NCBI RefSeq assembly: GCF_004359215.1
Contig: NC_090613.1
Span: 509,008 to 559,718, forward strand
Length of the DNA: 50,711 bases
Direction: 5' to 3'
DNA from: Bremia lactucae
Taxonomy: Eukaryota; Oomycota; Peronosporomycetes; Peronosporales; Peronosporaceae
In this document: piece by piece, positions 11,167-22,891 of the stretch
Layout of the letters: the number at the start of each line of letters is the position of its first letter
Numbering within the stretch: the stretch's first letter is position 1
Translations under genes and position numbers: made by a program
The notes under the pieces: generated by a model
The model's input: only the letters and a program-made list of their open reading frames with translations
What the model was told of the DNA's origin: nothing
The model's database searches: none

Positions 11167-12856
11167 ATGACGACCGACCCCAAGACGCCCCCACGGCACT
11201 CGCAGACCACGACGCCATCGACTGATACAGCCACCACAACGACAGACGTCACGACGCCCAACAGGCATGCCGAAGAAACATCATTTGAGCTGTCAAATGC
11301 CGTGCATGATGACCCACCGCATACTACAACATCATCTCCACGTGAAGCCGCGCAACAAATCTGATGCGAAAATCATGAGCAAAACATCCTGCTCGGCAAG
11401 ATACGTCGCTGAGCTTCACTCATCGCGCTGCTCAAACATCACATGAATATGAAGCCACCTGCTGCAAGAGCGTGCGCAAGGACTGAAGTGCACTCAAGAG
11501 TCCGATACACCACTGTCATACCCAATAAATACCGAGGTTCGTCATGCCCCACTTGAGACGATCACTGTCGACACGCCTTTTCCAGAAGGGAAACCACCTT
11601 GTGTGAATGTACCGCGTGACGACGTCTCCATTACACCCACAAGTTCAGCCATACCGGGAACAAGTACCTCCACTGTGTCCATCGGACTCCCAAGGAGACC
11701 ACAAGCGTCGTCTTGTCACTTGCGTCCCGCGGACAAGGGACCAACTGCTTACAGTGAAGGTTTGTCCCGTGGACGACTACGCGGAATACCTCCAAGATGT
11801 TGAGAGCGAGGGAGACCTGTGGAGCAGGTCGACGAATGCCCACTCGTCCTTGATGACGACATTGACGTCGGCCGACAGACTTACGAAGACCAATTCCGCC
11901 AGTAACTTACCGCCATGGGATATCCCATCCCTAATTACTTCAACTCGCCGCATTGGTTCGACTGGTCGTGGGCCTAGAAAGCTCTTCGGGTCGCTGTCGT
12001 GGGGTGGCCTCCCCTTTGAATTTTTATGATGATTTCTTGGAGAATGAGCATCGGGTGGGACTGTCTCGGTCGATACGACGATAGACATCTCACCGGCGAT
12101 CAGCAACCGCCTTGGCCATGTGAATTGAAGACGTCGGTGTGGTTAGCGCGAATCAATTGAGCGGCAACGCGTATAACCGTTCACGAGGCCCACGCAGTCC
12201 TCCACGAGGTGGTCCTTTGGTTCCCGCGTATTATGGGCCTTTGGGTAGCCACGCCACTTTACCCAGAACTCATGCCGTCCCGCCTTACAGCAAAGGCCGG
12301 CCAAACGTTACACATGGGTGTATCGCTCCCTGTCGTGATCCAACAAGGGTTGAGGAGGACGGATCATACCACCATGGTTCAGAACTCACTGCTATTCTGC
12401 CAGGATTGCTTGGCGGTTTGTCGAGACGACCTAACTAACTTGAGGGATCGCGTCCGCGTCCTCGATGATCATGATCATGCGGATGATCGTCGTGTGAAAC
12501 ATTGCGAGGAACCATAGAGCTATCAATGGCATCACTTGGAGCAGCTTGCGACTCAGCTCGACTATATGATCGGCGTGACTACGACGATGAACAAGGACCT
12601 GAATGACCATCAGCAAAATTGGCCGGCTTCGTTGTTTGATCGGGTGGAGATCCTTAAGCGCCACCTTGCAAGCTCAACGCAGGCTCCTGCACCTCCTTCG
12701 CACCAGTCTACGTACCCATTGCGCCATCCGTCGTGCCCTTCGGGACGTCCTGCAAATCCTTCCTGGACGACTGGTTATCCACCAAGTGAGGGGCCTGCTG
12801 CACCCTCGGCTGATGACCTTCGTCAGATGATAGGACAACTGTGGCGTCTGTTTTAG
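11167..12856 (+). pseudogene. Decayed plus-strand ORF, antisense to the 3' end of the minus-strand gypsy Pol
   Basis: Several plus-strand frames look protein-like but are broken. A Thr/Pro-rich start opens at 11167 (MTTDPKTPPRHSQTTTPS). A middle part reads PIPNYFNSPHWFDWSW near 11920. The last part (12209-12856, one frame with one stop near 12517) has coiled-coil character, with LRDRVRVLDD and then LATQLDYM...NKDLNDHQQNW. It ends about 150 bp inside the antisense 3' end of the Pol remnant at 12708-16305. Either this is the antisense ORF of that element, matching the arrangement at 19542-21015, or it is a Gag from another plus-strand element. I see no clear sequence similarity between the two antisense ORFs. 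Confidence 0.45.
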
Positions 12857-15800
12857 ACCGTTCCGCCGGATCAAGGTAGGCCTTGAGCATGCCAACGTAG
12901 AATGTCGGGTGCGATACCATAGCCGATGGCAAGCTCAATGTGTAGGCATTGCCGTGCACACCAATGACCGTGAACAGTCCCAAGAACAGCGGACGAAGCT
13001 TCGTACTTCCGACAGCTGCTACCGCAAGCATAGGTAGATTTCTAGCATCAAGTATCACCAAATCACTAATCTTAAACACATGCGTATTTTGACGACCATG
13101 ACTGTCGCTGTTTTCCTATTGAAGGTCTTGAGCAGCAGCCATAGCGTTCCAAACACGTAGTCTAATGGCTTCACCAGTTTTAATAACCGTCAGCAAATTG
13201 CGTTTGACCGATGGTCGAACCCAACTTAGGCCTATCAAGTCATGGGCGACAGCCTCTCCCCGATCAGAATTAAAAACCATTGAAACGATAGGAAAGTACG
13301 CGGTTGCCGAAACCCATTTATAAAGAACGGGGAAAACCCTGTCGACGAATGCACCGCATTGTTTATTGCGAATTCCACTTGCGCTAACTGCGCACTCCAA
13401 TGGGAAGGCCCATCCACGCAAACACTGCGAAGCACATCCTCCAAAACACGGTTGACGCGTTCAGTCTAACCATCCGTCTGAGAATGATCCGCCGTCGAAC
13501 TATCCAGTCGAGTACGTGTCTGTTGGCAACAGAATCTGGTCCGCTCCATGGAAATCCATGAAGGAGCGGATGCGCTTGAAAGACGATACCCCCTGCATCC
13601 TGAGCCCTTCGAAGCCGCTGGTAGTCGAATGTCGTATACCGATCCTCGGTGTTGGTCGCCGCAAGTTTCCAATAGATTCCAATGCTTTGTTGCTCTAGTT
13701 TGATCACACCCCGCTGTCCCATCAGTGGAAAATTTGTTGCTAAAAGGCGGACACAAATCGAGGATCTCGATCGCTCACAAAAGACTCCGGAAGTCCTAGC
13801 TGTCGGAACACATTGCCGATGAATAGCTGTGCCGCCTGCCGTACCGTAATGCTTCGGCGAACCGCCACTGGTCGCACCATCTTGCTGAGGACACATAAAA
13901 ACCATAATGCCAGTTTGGCCATGCCTATTTGTCGGAAGGTCGAAGATGAAGTCCATGCTCACTGAGCGCAAGTAGCTCACTGGGACCGGCAAACTCTGTA
14001 GCGGCGCTTTGAAGACGGCAGAGACTTCATTCGTTGACAAGTCTCGCACGTCTTGACATACAACCGGACCCAATTGTACGTGTGGGGCCACCCGAGATCA
14101 CGTGCCTTAGACGTGTATGTCATTTCGCGCCCCAAATGTCCACTATCGGCGTATTATGTGCCTCATACAGGATTCGGTGACGTAAGTTTTCGTCGTTAGG
14201 GCTGACTACGCGTGTTTCATTTCCCGGATTCACACTGCACAACAGAAGTCCATCGGACAAATTATACGATGGAGATGTGCCTGCTGGCGCTTCTTCAACT
14301 TGACGGCTTTCGAAAAAGCGCTTAACGACTCTAAACCGCTTGAATTAACCGGGTCTTGAACATACGCCTTACGTATAAGCTCGAACACCGATTATTAAAG
14401 GTACACCACGTGTGCCAGTTTGTAAATAGGACGTCTCGACAGAGCATCCGCTGGCACATTCTGGATTCCTGGCCTCTAAGCCACCGTAAAGTTGTATTCC
14501 GCATAGAAAGGCAACCATCGCGCCATGCGCTGTGACAAATGGGGCGACTGAGTCGCCGTCCTCAACACGCCATAGTCTCTATAGACGGCAAAGGGTTTGC
14601 TGCCCAGCAGTTGAACCCGAAACATAACAAAGGCGTATATCATTGCTAGAAGTTCCTTGTCGTGCACCGGATAATTCTTCTCAGCGGCTCTGAGCTGTAG
14701 CGATTGAAACGAGATTGCCCATTCATTACCATTGGCATCCAGCTGCAACAGTGCACAGCCAATGGCAAAGGCTGGTGCATCACACACCACACTAAATGGA
14801 CGATCCTCTTCCGGCGACGCTAATATTGGTGCCGAATTAGGCTCAACTTAATCGCTTCAAAGCTTGTTGAGCCTCCATAGTCCACGACTAGACCACGTCG
14901 CTCTTCAGCAAGTTGGTCAATGGCCTGGACATCTTTGCGTAATTCTTGCTGTACTTGTGCAAATAATTCGCAAGACCCAACTACTTGCGCTACTTGCGTA
15001 AATCCTTCTGGGATGACGGCGTTGGCCATTGTGCAATCGCGCGAATCTTTATTGAATCCGCTCCACTCTTCTCGATTAAACACCCCAAAAAGGGAATATC
15101 TTTCGCCCCAAAGAGGCACTTGTTGATATTCGCAAAAAGTCGTTCTCGCGCATACACATCAACACCGCTCAAAGGTTGTCGACATGCACCTGAACATCCG
15201 TTTGACCCCTTCAGCCTTGCTGTGAACGAATACATCGTCAAAATACGTCTACGCGAAAGGGCTTCCCAGAAAAAGGTCGTGGTAACTCGAAGAACGAGTA
15301 CCCGACAGATTAGGACGAACAAAGGCACGTCTAAACGAGTGACCTTTGGATCAGTTCCTAATAAAGAGGACGGGCCTTCGAACGAGGTGTTCGAGGCCAT
15401 CAAAGACGAAATTGCGGAGGCATCCTCAGTTGAGGTGCTCCGGCAAGTCTTTAAATCTGCCGAGGAGATAGTAAATTTCCCGGAAATGGCGTGGGATCTG
15501 GTCTTATCAGCCGAAAGAGTTGCTCAACCAGCCTATTAATCGTAGCTTGTGCGTTGAAAAGCCCCTGGTGTATGAACAACCATTCCTAAAACATCCCACT
15601 GGAAACACTCACTAATGTAAGGGGATTATCTGATTTCCTCATGCGTAGTTGATATTAGCCGTCGACCATGTCGAGCGCGCTAAAATACTGCATCCGGCCA
15701 TGTTGTTTCGCAAACACATCCTTCCGAGGAATTGGCGTTGTTGCCGGAATTGTTACCGCATTCTGCTTGTAAGAAGCATAAATTATGTGCCTCTTCCCAT

Positions 15801-16305
15801 TGGGTATACGCACACAAAACGTCGGCGACGAGTGTGGCAATTATGATTCTCGGACAAGGCCTGCTGTGTACTTTTCCGCAGAGAATGCGTCAATAGCGTC
15901 CGCTTGCTCCTTGGGCAGTGGCCAATGGCGTTTCGTACAGTACTTTGTACCCGGCTCCAGATCAATCTCGTGGCGTACACCCCGATCCGGAGGTAACACC
16001 GAAGGAGGTCTTCCGATATCACATCCGCAAACTCCTTCAACACAGGATAAAACGGATCCCTTGGATCCTACAGGATGGTCGAGCCTTGCCTCTTCTGATG
16101 ATGAGCCTTGCTCTCCTCGTCCAGCACCTCCTGGTTTATGACCGAAGCGGTGCTCAACTCCACAGACACCGATTCGCGACGCATCAATACCTTCATCTTC
16201 TAGCGAACCCTCCTCGAGATCCGCTAGGAATTCCGTTTGGGATATCTCCTTAAGACCGTACAGTTCGTCGAGCTTAGGAATTGGTTCCACCATAAACTCG
16301 CCCAT
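12708..16305 (-). pseudogene. Ty3/gypsy Pol remnant, minus strand (RT, RNase H, integrase)
   Basis: Read from 16305 downwards the order is that of Ty3/gypsy Pol. The start of the reverse transcriptase lies at about 16060-15655 (PPDRGVRHEIDLEPGT, then PIPRKDV and YFSALDMVDG). The RT end is near 15080 (PFLGCLIEKSG). RNase H is at 14790-14476 (NYPVHDKELLAM, then LSQRMARWLPFYAEYNF). The integrase core is in pieces at 14091-13235, and the integrase C-terminal part at 13079-12708 (LPSAMVSHPTFYVG). Frames change many times and stops are frequent; the usual YTDHASLRT reads as YRDYGVLRT. No chromodomain is visible. Gag and protease are missing because the copy is truncated at about 16306, where the plus-strand element begins. 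Confidence 0.85.
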
Positions 16306-17099
16306 GTCAGGAGGACTTTAGCTTGAGACAGACTAAGCTAGTTCGTCTTCATATCGCCCTCCAAGATGACACGAACTGGGAGGTCCAGAGCCTATGGACC
16401 TCTCTTAAGTCGAAAGCGAGAAACTTCGCTTTTCGAACAAAAAGCGCTTGCAGAAAAGCAATCGCTGTCAAAACTTAGGACACCACGCTCATGAGTATAG
16501 TGCTTCATGCCCAGTACCGAGAGGTACTGAACGTAATTATGGACCGAATGCCAAAAAGGGCAACGGCCGCGGGTCCGACGTTGTTGCGAAATTGTAACAG
16601 CGAGGTGGACCACTAAAAAACGGTCTAGGTCAGTAGGGGGCGACGCCCTCCGATCCAGCAACCTCGAGAGAAATTGCGAACCTCTTGACTAAAGTTGCTC
16701 CAGGCTCACAATCATTATGTGTATCTACACCTGGTTATGAGGTTTTCCTCATCACCTTGAAAATAAAGTGACAAATGATTTATCACTTAGAGCCCTAGTG
16801 GACTGTGGAGCGTCAAATAACTTTATTCTCCGCTAGTCGCTAGAGGTCGTAGGCTCAAATATGTTGAGCGCGACATCCCTCCAAAGAGGATGACGGTTCG
16901 TCTAGCGAGAAGCGCATCGATAACTATAATGAAACGCGTAGTGAAATTTCTCTACACGTTAAACGATCTACAGTACGATGATGATTTCATCGTACTGGAT
17001 TTGGCTGACAAATTTGATGTCATCCTAGCTTTACCTTGGCTCAAAAATATGAGCCAAGGATCCGCTGACAGCATCGATCCGTAAAGATGCCTGCCACTT

Positions 17100-17125
17100 G
17101 TTCATCAGATGGCCATCTGATGAAC
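17100..17125. repeat. Perfect 26-bp palindrome in gypsy remnant
   Basis: Two 13-bp arms abut with no loop. This is one of many inverted repeats tiling this element. Confidence 0.9.
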
Positions 17126-17449
17126 GTCTTGGAGCGTCCACAAGCGTGTGGATGTACTACGAGTGAGTGCGATGACCTCTCGTGGTACGGTCGTTAGGGC
17201 GATGGCCTCTCGTGGTACGGTCGTTTTGTACGACTGCACAAGATCATTGTGTGATTACTAATAACCCTGTGGAGTCAGCTGCCGGCGGCTGGGATAATGC
17301 ACAGGCAGCGCCGAAGGTCATAAGTCATAAGTCGAGTGGATTGAGACATGTATATACGCCTAGCGGGCGACATTCAAGAAAGATACCGGTTGTCCAAAAT
17401 GGACAACACGATGATCCTCGGTCGAGTAGAGAGTCGACAGTAGAGGACC

Positions 17450-17475
17450 CGACTGTGGTAGCGCTACCACAGTCG
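17450..17475. repeat. Second perfect 26-bp palindrome in gypsy remnant
   Basis: Thirteen-bp arms abut with no loop, centred between 17462 and 17463. It lies between the protease and RNase H remnants of the same element. Confidence 0.9.
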
Positions 17476-19541
17476 AAAGACATTGAGGGATAAAGTCCTT
17501 ACGTACTTGAGGAGAAATCTCTTTAAATAGTTAATGCTGAAGTGACTAGTCTTCAGCATCCCGAGAAATTGATCCCTCGGCAGTCTGTGGATAAATCCCA
17601 TGAAGAAACTGAGACATTAAATGTCTTGGTGAATGACGGATCAAGAGTAGGCGCTTGTTCTCTTAATCTGTATGCGCTTTCGAAGTAAACTTCGGAGAAG
17701 CAAAGTTAATGTTTATTCGCTGCAAGCGAAATACCACTTCTTGGGTTTATCATCGGTAAATACCTTATCCCGAAAAGATTAAGGCAATCACCGACTGGCC
17801 AGTTTCAGTAGATGTCAAGGGACTTGTAAGTTCCTTGAATTAGCGGCGTACTTGCACAAGTACTCCCACAATTATGCCAAGATGACAGTTCATCTCTCTC
17901 GTCCCTTGAAAAAAACGAGAAATGGTTATAAAACGCAGATTGTCAGCGTTCCTTTGAAGGTATCAAGCAAGCGTGAGGCAATCGCTCATCTTGGCGATTG
18001 CAGATCAAGACAGGCCATTTCATGTGGTCGGTGACGCCAGCGATTTTGCAATCGGCTGTGCGTCATTGCAATACGATACATACGGCGCGGAGCGCGTCAG
18101 CTGCAACCAGCTGAACGCAATTACGCAGTGCATGACAAGGAACTCCTTGCCATGAAATATGCACTGGCTAAATTCGGGGTCTATCTTCTAGGAGAAAGAC
18201 CTTTCATCGTATATACGGACCATGCGTCATTACGCACGGTCGTAAACAGCCCACACCTTTCGCAAAGAATGGCGAGGTAGCTATCCTTCTTCGCGGAGTA
18301 TAATTTCTCCGTCGAATATAAACCAAGACGACTTAATGTCGTCGCTGATGCGTTATCACGCCGACCCGATTACGAGTCGGCAGTGCACTCCAACAGCGAA
18401 AATAATCTCTCTGTTGCAACACTCATTTCAAGTGTTCCGTCATCAACCTTAGTTGATGACATAACGAAAGCCTACACAGAAGACAAGGACCTTCTATGTT
18501 TGATGGATCATCTAATGAATCCATCCAATATATTTTATAAAGATTTACCGGCATTTCATCGATCGTCATCCGATCGATACACAACACGCATCGGCTTATT
18601 GTATAACACAGCCGTTGCCGGCGACACTTCACGTGCCGTCGTCCCAACTCACAATGATCTGCGCTTGCGCATCATGTATGAGTGTCACGATGCACCAACA
18701 AGTGGGCATCGTGGACGTGAGAAGATTTACCTCACATTAAAGCGCGACTTTACTGGCCCTGCCAGTATCAGTTCGTGCGCAAATACAGTCGTGCTTGCGA
18801 GGTATGTCAACGGGTGAAGCCTAGCCCTTCATCCCGTGCACCTCTGTAAACCTCTACCACTTTCAACAGAATGTTGGCAGTCCTTATCTATGGACGTCGT
18901 CTTCGGATTTCCCGAAGACGCTCACAAAACTATGGAATCCTTGTTTTCGTAGACAGATTCAGCAAGATGGTACATGTTGCTGCAGTACCAGAGTCGATCA
19001 CGGCTCCGGGCTGTGCCCGTGTCTTAACCGACACGGTATTAAAACTCCACGGATTACCACGTGAACTGGTCGCGGATAGAGATCCACGTTTCCCGGCGGA
19101 GTTCTGGCAATCCGTGTATAGATCTCTCGTCAACATCCGATCACCCAGAAACAGATGGTCGACCAGAACGCGAAGATATCGACATCGAAGATGAGAACGA
19201 TCTCATGGCAGTACGCACAAAGCGTACTGAAAAAGACAAAACAAATGAGTTAGCAGAAGAGTTTCTGCTAACTCGAGAATCAATAATCCGATTCGCCCAG
19301 AATTCCGTTGCTAACGCAGTAGACCGTCAGAAACGGAATGCAGACAAACATGGAAGAGCAAATGTTCATTCTTTTAAAATTAATGATCTAGTTCTGCTCT
19401 CAACCTTTAACCTATCTAAGCGTTTAGTCACTATTGTGGGTAGCAGTGAACTACTACCCAAGTTCATTGGGCCATTCCGTGAACTGCATTGCAGAGGCAT
19501 TGCGTATACAATAGAATTGCCACGTTGGATGCGAACGCATC

Positions 19542-21015
19542 CTACGTTTTATGTTGGTCGGCTCCGCCCGTACCATCGCTACGCGGCTTCTTCCGAGGAC
19601 GGATCTGACCACCCTTTTCCAAAATCCCTAAAAGATTTTGGTGATCGCGGACGAGATTCTCATGTTGAATCTCGAGTTTCTCATGCAGGTTTCGAAGATC
19701 CTCGAAACCGCGATGAGCAGACAACAGCTCATCACGAACAGCGTGATATTTCCGTTCGTATTCAAAAATGGAGTACGCATTCTTCGAGCGGTCTTGCAAC
19801 CGCTTGATATGTGAATCTGCACCTTCTGCTCCAACAAGCGATGCTTGCCGCGCTCGTGGTCAAGTCCCTCCTCCAAATCATGGAGGAAGTGATCGATTTT
19901 GTCGATCTTCGACATTAAATCCGACACACAGTTCAGATCTAATTTTCCCTCCTCCACCACAACCATTGGTGGATTCCCACGGTGGTCAACGTTTCCTTGT
20001 GGAAAGTATCCAGAACCGCCGTGATGTGAAGGGGCACCGAACGAGTTATCTTGTTCGCTGGCGCGGTTATCCACCTTCATGCTGACGTTGAGGGCCTCGT
20101 CCATCAGTATGACAAGACCCATCATATGGTTAAGATGGTCCATCGGAAAACCCGCCCCCCTGGCGCTTGTAAATCCATTGCAAAACGTCAATCGCATCCC
20201 GCATCTCAATAGAGATGCGAGCCATTCCCCAGGGCGAAGAAAGGGAATAGACATCCCCTTTTACCCTCTTCGAGTTGTCTACACAACACGGACAGGGATC
20301 ACCCCACGTGAGGCATGGAAGCCCAGCCTCACGTGAAAACCGATGCAATTTATACTTTGCACCGGCTGGAGTTCTTTTCTCAAATTTAACGCGATTCGCG
20401 TTAAGTGTTTGAAGCCAAGCTTCGCGTCCAATGCCTTTGACATTGCGAATGAACGCGCTCCAGGCTTGCATAAGCGAGACTTAATCTCGCTTTTTGTTGC
20501 CACTAAACCGTCAAAGCTTAAGAAAAGCATCGAGATAGAAATCTTCCTCAGCGCGAAAGTTCTTCGTGCTGGGATCAAGGCCATGTAGCTTTGTCGCAAT
20601 AAATAAGGAAACTTATTGGGAGGAGTAGTCTCTCCAGACAAGCTATTGATTATTTGTTCGGGCAAAAGCCACGGCTTCTTCTCAGGGGCAAGACGAGACA
20701 TTTTAGTGTGTACAATTCCCTGAGTGGTACCCACTGAAGCAGGTGTACCACAAGAACTTTATTACGATGGCTTACGCAATCGTCATCACGCACAGAGTTA
20801 TGGGCGGGTGACGGCATGGGAGACGGTGCTGGCGATGAGAAATCATCCTCATCGTCGAGACCGAACATGCTGTAGCGAATGCTATCAGCACGTCTACTCG
20901 AATGAGTCCCCTCATTCGAAGGCTCATAGTCAGCCGCCTGACGATGATCAGGCGAATGTTCTGTTCTCCCCGAGTCGGCCATTTCGTTTGACTCGCATTC
21001 GTAGTCGACCTCCAT
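19542..21015 (-). pseudogene. Antisense ORF of the plus-strand gypsy element, frameshifted
   Basis: On the minus strand, coding-like text runs from the ATG at 21015 to a stop at 19542, in about four frame segments. The first part is acidic and Ser/Pro-rich (MFGLDDEDDF, SPAPSPMPSPA). The second (20734-20130) reads as a folded domain with WSAFIRNVKGIGREAWLQ, then KYKLHRFSREAGLPCLTW and a CPCC cluster. The third (20254-19542) is coiled coil (SKIDKIDHFLHDLEEGLDHE, then DELLSAHRGFEDLRNLHEKL). The 20213-21015 part has no sense-strand Pol opposite it; 19542-20212 overlaps the integrase linker and chromodomain. Plant Tat-type gypsy elements carry antisense ORFs between pol and the 3' LTR, so there is a precedent. 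I recognise no family. Confidence 0.55.
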
Positions 21016-21285
21016 AGAGGGGTCGCATTCACGTGGTGTATCACCACGCGAATCGCGGGAGAAGATGACACTACGGCAGACGGTACGTCTGCCCGAAGAG
21101 ACAATAATGCGTCGCCCGCGGCTGCATGAACCGCAGCCGAAGGCGTCGCACAGTTCACATACCTCATGGACTTGTTCACCATGCGTTAGAAATAAAATAA
21201 TGGTTCTGAATAATCAACACCGTTTTTGAATAAGTGGTCTTATGGTGACCAGTCTACCCAATGACATTCAGAGTGATTGTCGTTT

Positions 21286-21294
21286 AAGGGAGAG
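21286..21294 (+). other. Candidate polypurine tract
   Basis: AAGGGAGAG lies four bases before the LTR start TGTAACGG at 21299, where the plus-strand primer for reverse transcription should sit. The LTR at 49060 has no purine run before it. Confidence 0.5.
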
Positions 21295-21298
21295 CTGA

Positions 21299-21593
21299 TG
21301 TAACGGGATGTATCGTTACATGAAATTAACACCTAAAGGTTGTTAATTAATATATTCTCTTAAAAATAGATAATATTTGGAAAAAATTACTCTTCATGGT
21401 ATTATTCTAAGTGTTTATCCAATGGTAGATATAGACCATTATAATACTTTCTTCGCGGTCCAGTCAGCGCTGGACGCGCGCAAAGAGAAAGACAGATAAG
21501 ACTTTATTACATGAATTGTATTAGTTTATAGTAAGTTAGTATTAATAGATAGACAAGAAGAACTCAATTATATTAATACAATTTCTAATTAGG
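21299..21593 (+). repeat. Gypsy LTR, 5' part (interrupted)
   Basis: This matches the LTR at 49060 from its first base (TGTAACGG) with scattered substitutions, including the GGTCCAGTC..GCTGGACGCG block. It is broken at 21593 by the Mutator-like element and resumes at 22838. A purine tract sits just upstream, as for a 3' LTR, while leader and gag sequence follow downstream, as for a 5' LTR. Confidence 0.85.
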
Positions 21594-22837
21594 GCGTCGG
21601 TATAGCGACATCCCACTTCTGTACCAGCAGCTGTACCAGCTGCTGGTACAGCTTTATTGTGCTACAGTCGATGTATTTTCTTGGAAGGGTTCTCTACAGC
21701 CCTTTAATCTTCTTAATTTTAGCTCAAATATCCTCTATGCTTGATAGTTCTTCTGTCCTCAAAAGTACTTCTACAAATTCTCTGGATCCAGTGCTTTCAA
21801 AGCCTATTCCATCTGCTCCAATAATTGTTGGAAATCTTTCGCTATCAGGGCATGTCCTTTTATTATGTCCCTCGCTGCTTGACGTTCATCACACTTTCGC
21901 TTCATACCATTTGCTGCAGAGTTACCTGCTCTTCCATCCACATGGAGAAAGATTGATGTGTTAATGTTACTCCCATCACATGAAGCAAAGGCATTTTGAT
22001 TTTTTTATGCGGTTTCCATGAGCAAAACATCGGCGGAGGCAAAATCGTTGAGAATGGAATGGGATATTTTGGGGCATTGAAAAGGTTTGAAAGTTGTCCT
22101 GTTGAATTTCTTTCGAATGCATGGTAAACATCTTCTCGTCCAAGAATGTCGAAGAGCTTCCAGTGGTGTTCTACCCGTAAGGAGTTGTTGTTGCTCTTGC
22201 TTTCTGATGTTGTAAATATCCTGTCCAACGACTCTACAGGTTTGATCGGATGCTTTTAGTACCTTCATTATAACAAGTGGTTTGGCCCCACGTTTACTCA
22301 TCAATGCAGCAGTTTCCACTTGTTGTGATGCTGTAGTGCGAGTCTTAGGGTTAACTGCCACACACTGCTGCTGCATGGTTATGCTCGCCGTTAAGAACAG
22401 CGACAGTCCATTCATGTTAGCTTCTCCTCTGTAAAATGGTTGGCCAGGGACAAGCTAGACATCGAGTGCTTGTCTTCCGAACTTGTGCAATCATTGGTTG
22501 GGGTGTTCCACCAAGGACACAACCAAGCCAAACTTCTTCTAACATTGTGAGAACTATCCCTTTTGGACCTCATTCTCTTAATTGCATATCCCTCCTGCAA
22601 GACGATTTTTTTTCTGCTTCCTCTGCAAGCTCAAGGGGAATATAGGTGCAGTTTGAAGGTGAGTTAAGATAATTAATTGCAGTGGAAGTAGATTATGCAA
22701 CTACAAACAAATAGGGTGAGTATTTAGGTGAGTTATATGAAGTATAATTCTTGGTGCATAGCATTTATTAAAATAGCTGTACCAGCTGCTGGTCTTACGG
22801 TCGCTTTACAAAAATGGGAGTGTCGCTATACCGACGC
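21594..22837. mobile_element. Mutator-like (MULE) DNA transposon remnant inserted in an LTR
   Basis: The 1244-bp insert has terminal inverted repeats: GCGTCGGTATAGCGACA is followed by TCCCA at the left end and CTCCCA at the right. Just inside each end lies the palindromic word CAGCAGCTG or ACCAGCTGCTGGT. The interior encodes broken MULE transposase text on the minus strand. The flanks CTAATTAGG and GCACTGAGG agree at only 5 of 9 bases, so no target-site duplication can be claimed. The LTR resumes at 22838, with about 85 bp fewer than the 49060 copy. Confidence 0.75.
21902..22415 (-). pseudogene. MULE transposase fragment
   Basis: Two overlapping minus-strand frames carry the N-terminal half of a Mutator-type transposase. 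The segment VVGQDIYNIRKQEQ followed by GRTPLEAL (22415-22120) matches the region before the catalytic domain. MPLLHVMGVTLTHQSF near 21980 matches the first strand of the DDE domain of FAR1/MULE transposases, where the family has a D before a Y-x-x-N motif and then MPLLH.VG.T. At least one frameshift separates them and the rest of the DDE triad is absent, so it is inactive. Confidence 0.7.
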
Positions 22838-22891
22838 GCACTGAGGCAGTGTGAAGTGGACTTGTACTGAAGCAGTACAAGTCAGTAGTGC
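22838..22891 (+). repeat. Gypsy LTR, 3' part
   Basis: This matches 49435-49490, including the CTTGTACTGAAGCAGTACAAG hairpin, which is perfect here and has one mismatch in the 49 kb copy. It is separated from the LTR 5' part by the MULE insertion. Confidence 0.75.

Larger units (their letters stand above)
16309..20212 (+). pseudogene. Ty3/gypsy Gag-C, protease, RNase H, integrase and chromodomain remnant, plus strand
   Basis: This starts abruptly inside Gag at a point homologous to about 50327. The decayed zinc-knuckle region is at 16440-16660. A retropepsin end follows at 16890-17084 (DDDFIVLDLADKFDVILALPWL). Most of the RT is deleted, and its end reappears near 17840 (YLHKYSHNYAKM). RNase H fragments are at 17990-18360. 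The integrase zinc-binding region is at 18670-18820 (HDAPTSGHRGREK), the integrase core at 18940-19150 (GILVFVDRFSKMVH, SDHPETDG) and its C-terminal part at 19360-19570. A chromodomain at 19985-20090 (FLVES.., YLVRWRGYPPS) ends with a short tail and TAG at 20212. Several frameshifts and stops make it non-functional. It is the same family as 49060-50656. Confidence 0.85.

Noticed and set aside
16392..16661. Minus-strand ORF of 89 codons, with a similar one at 50358-50636
   Set aside because: Both are shadows of the plus-strand Gag zinc-knuckle region, which carries the CCHC motif.
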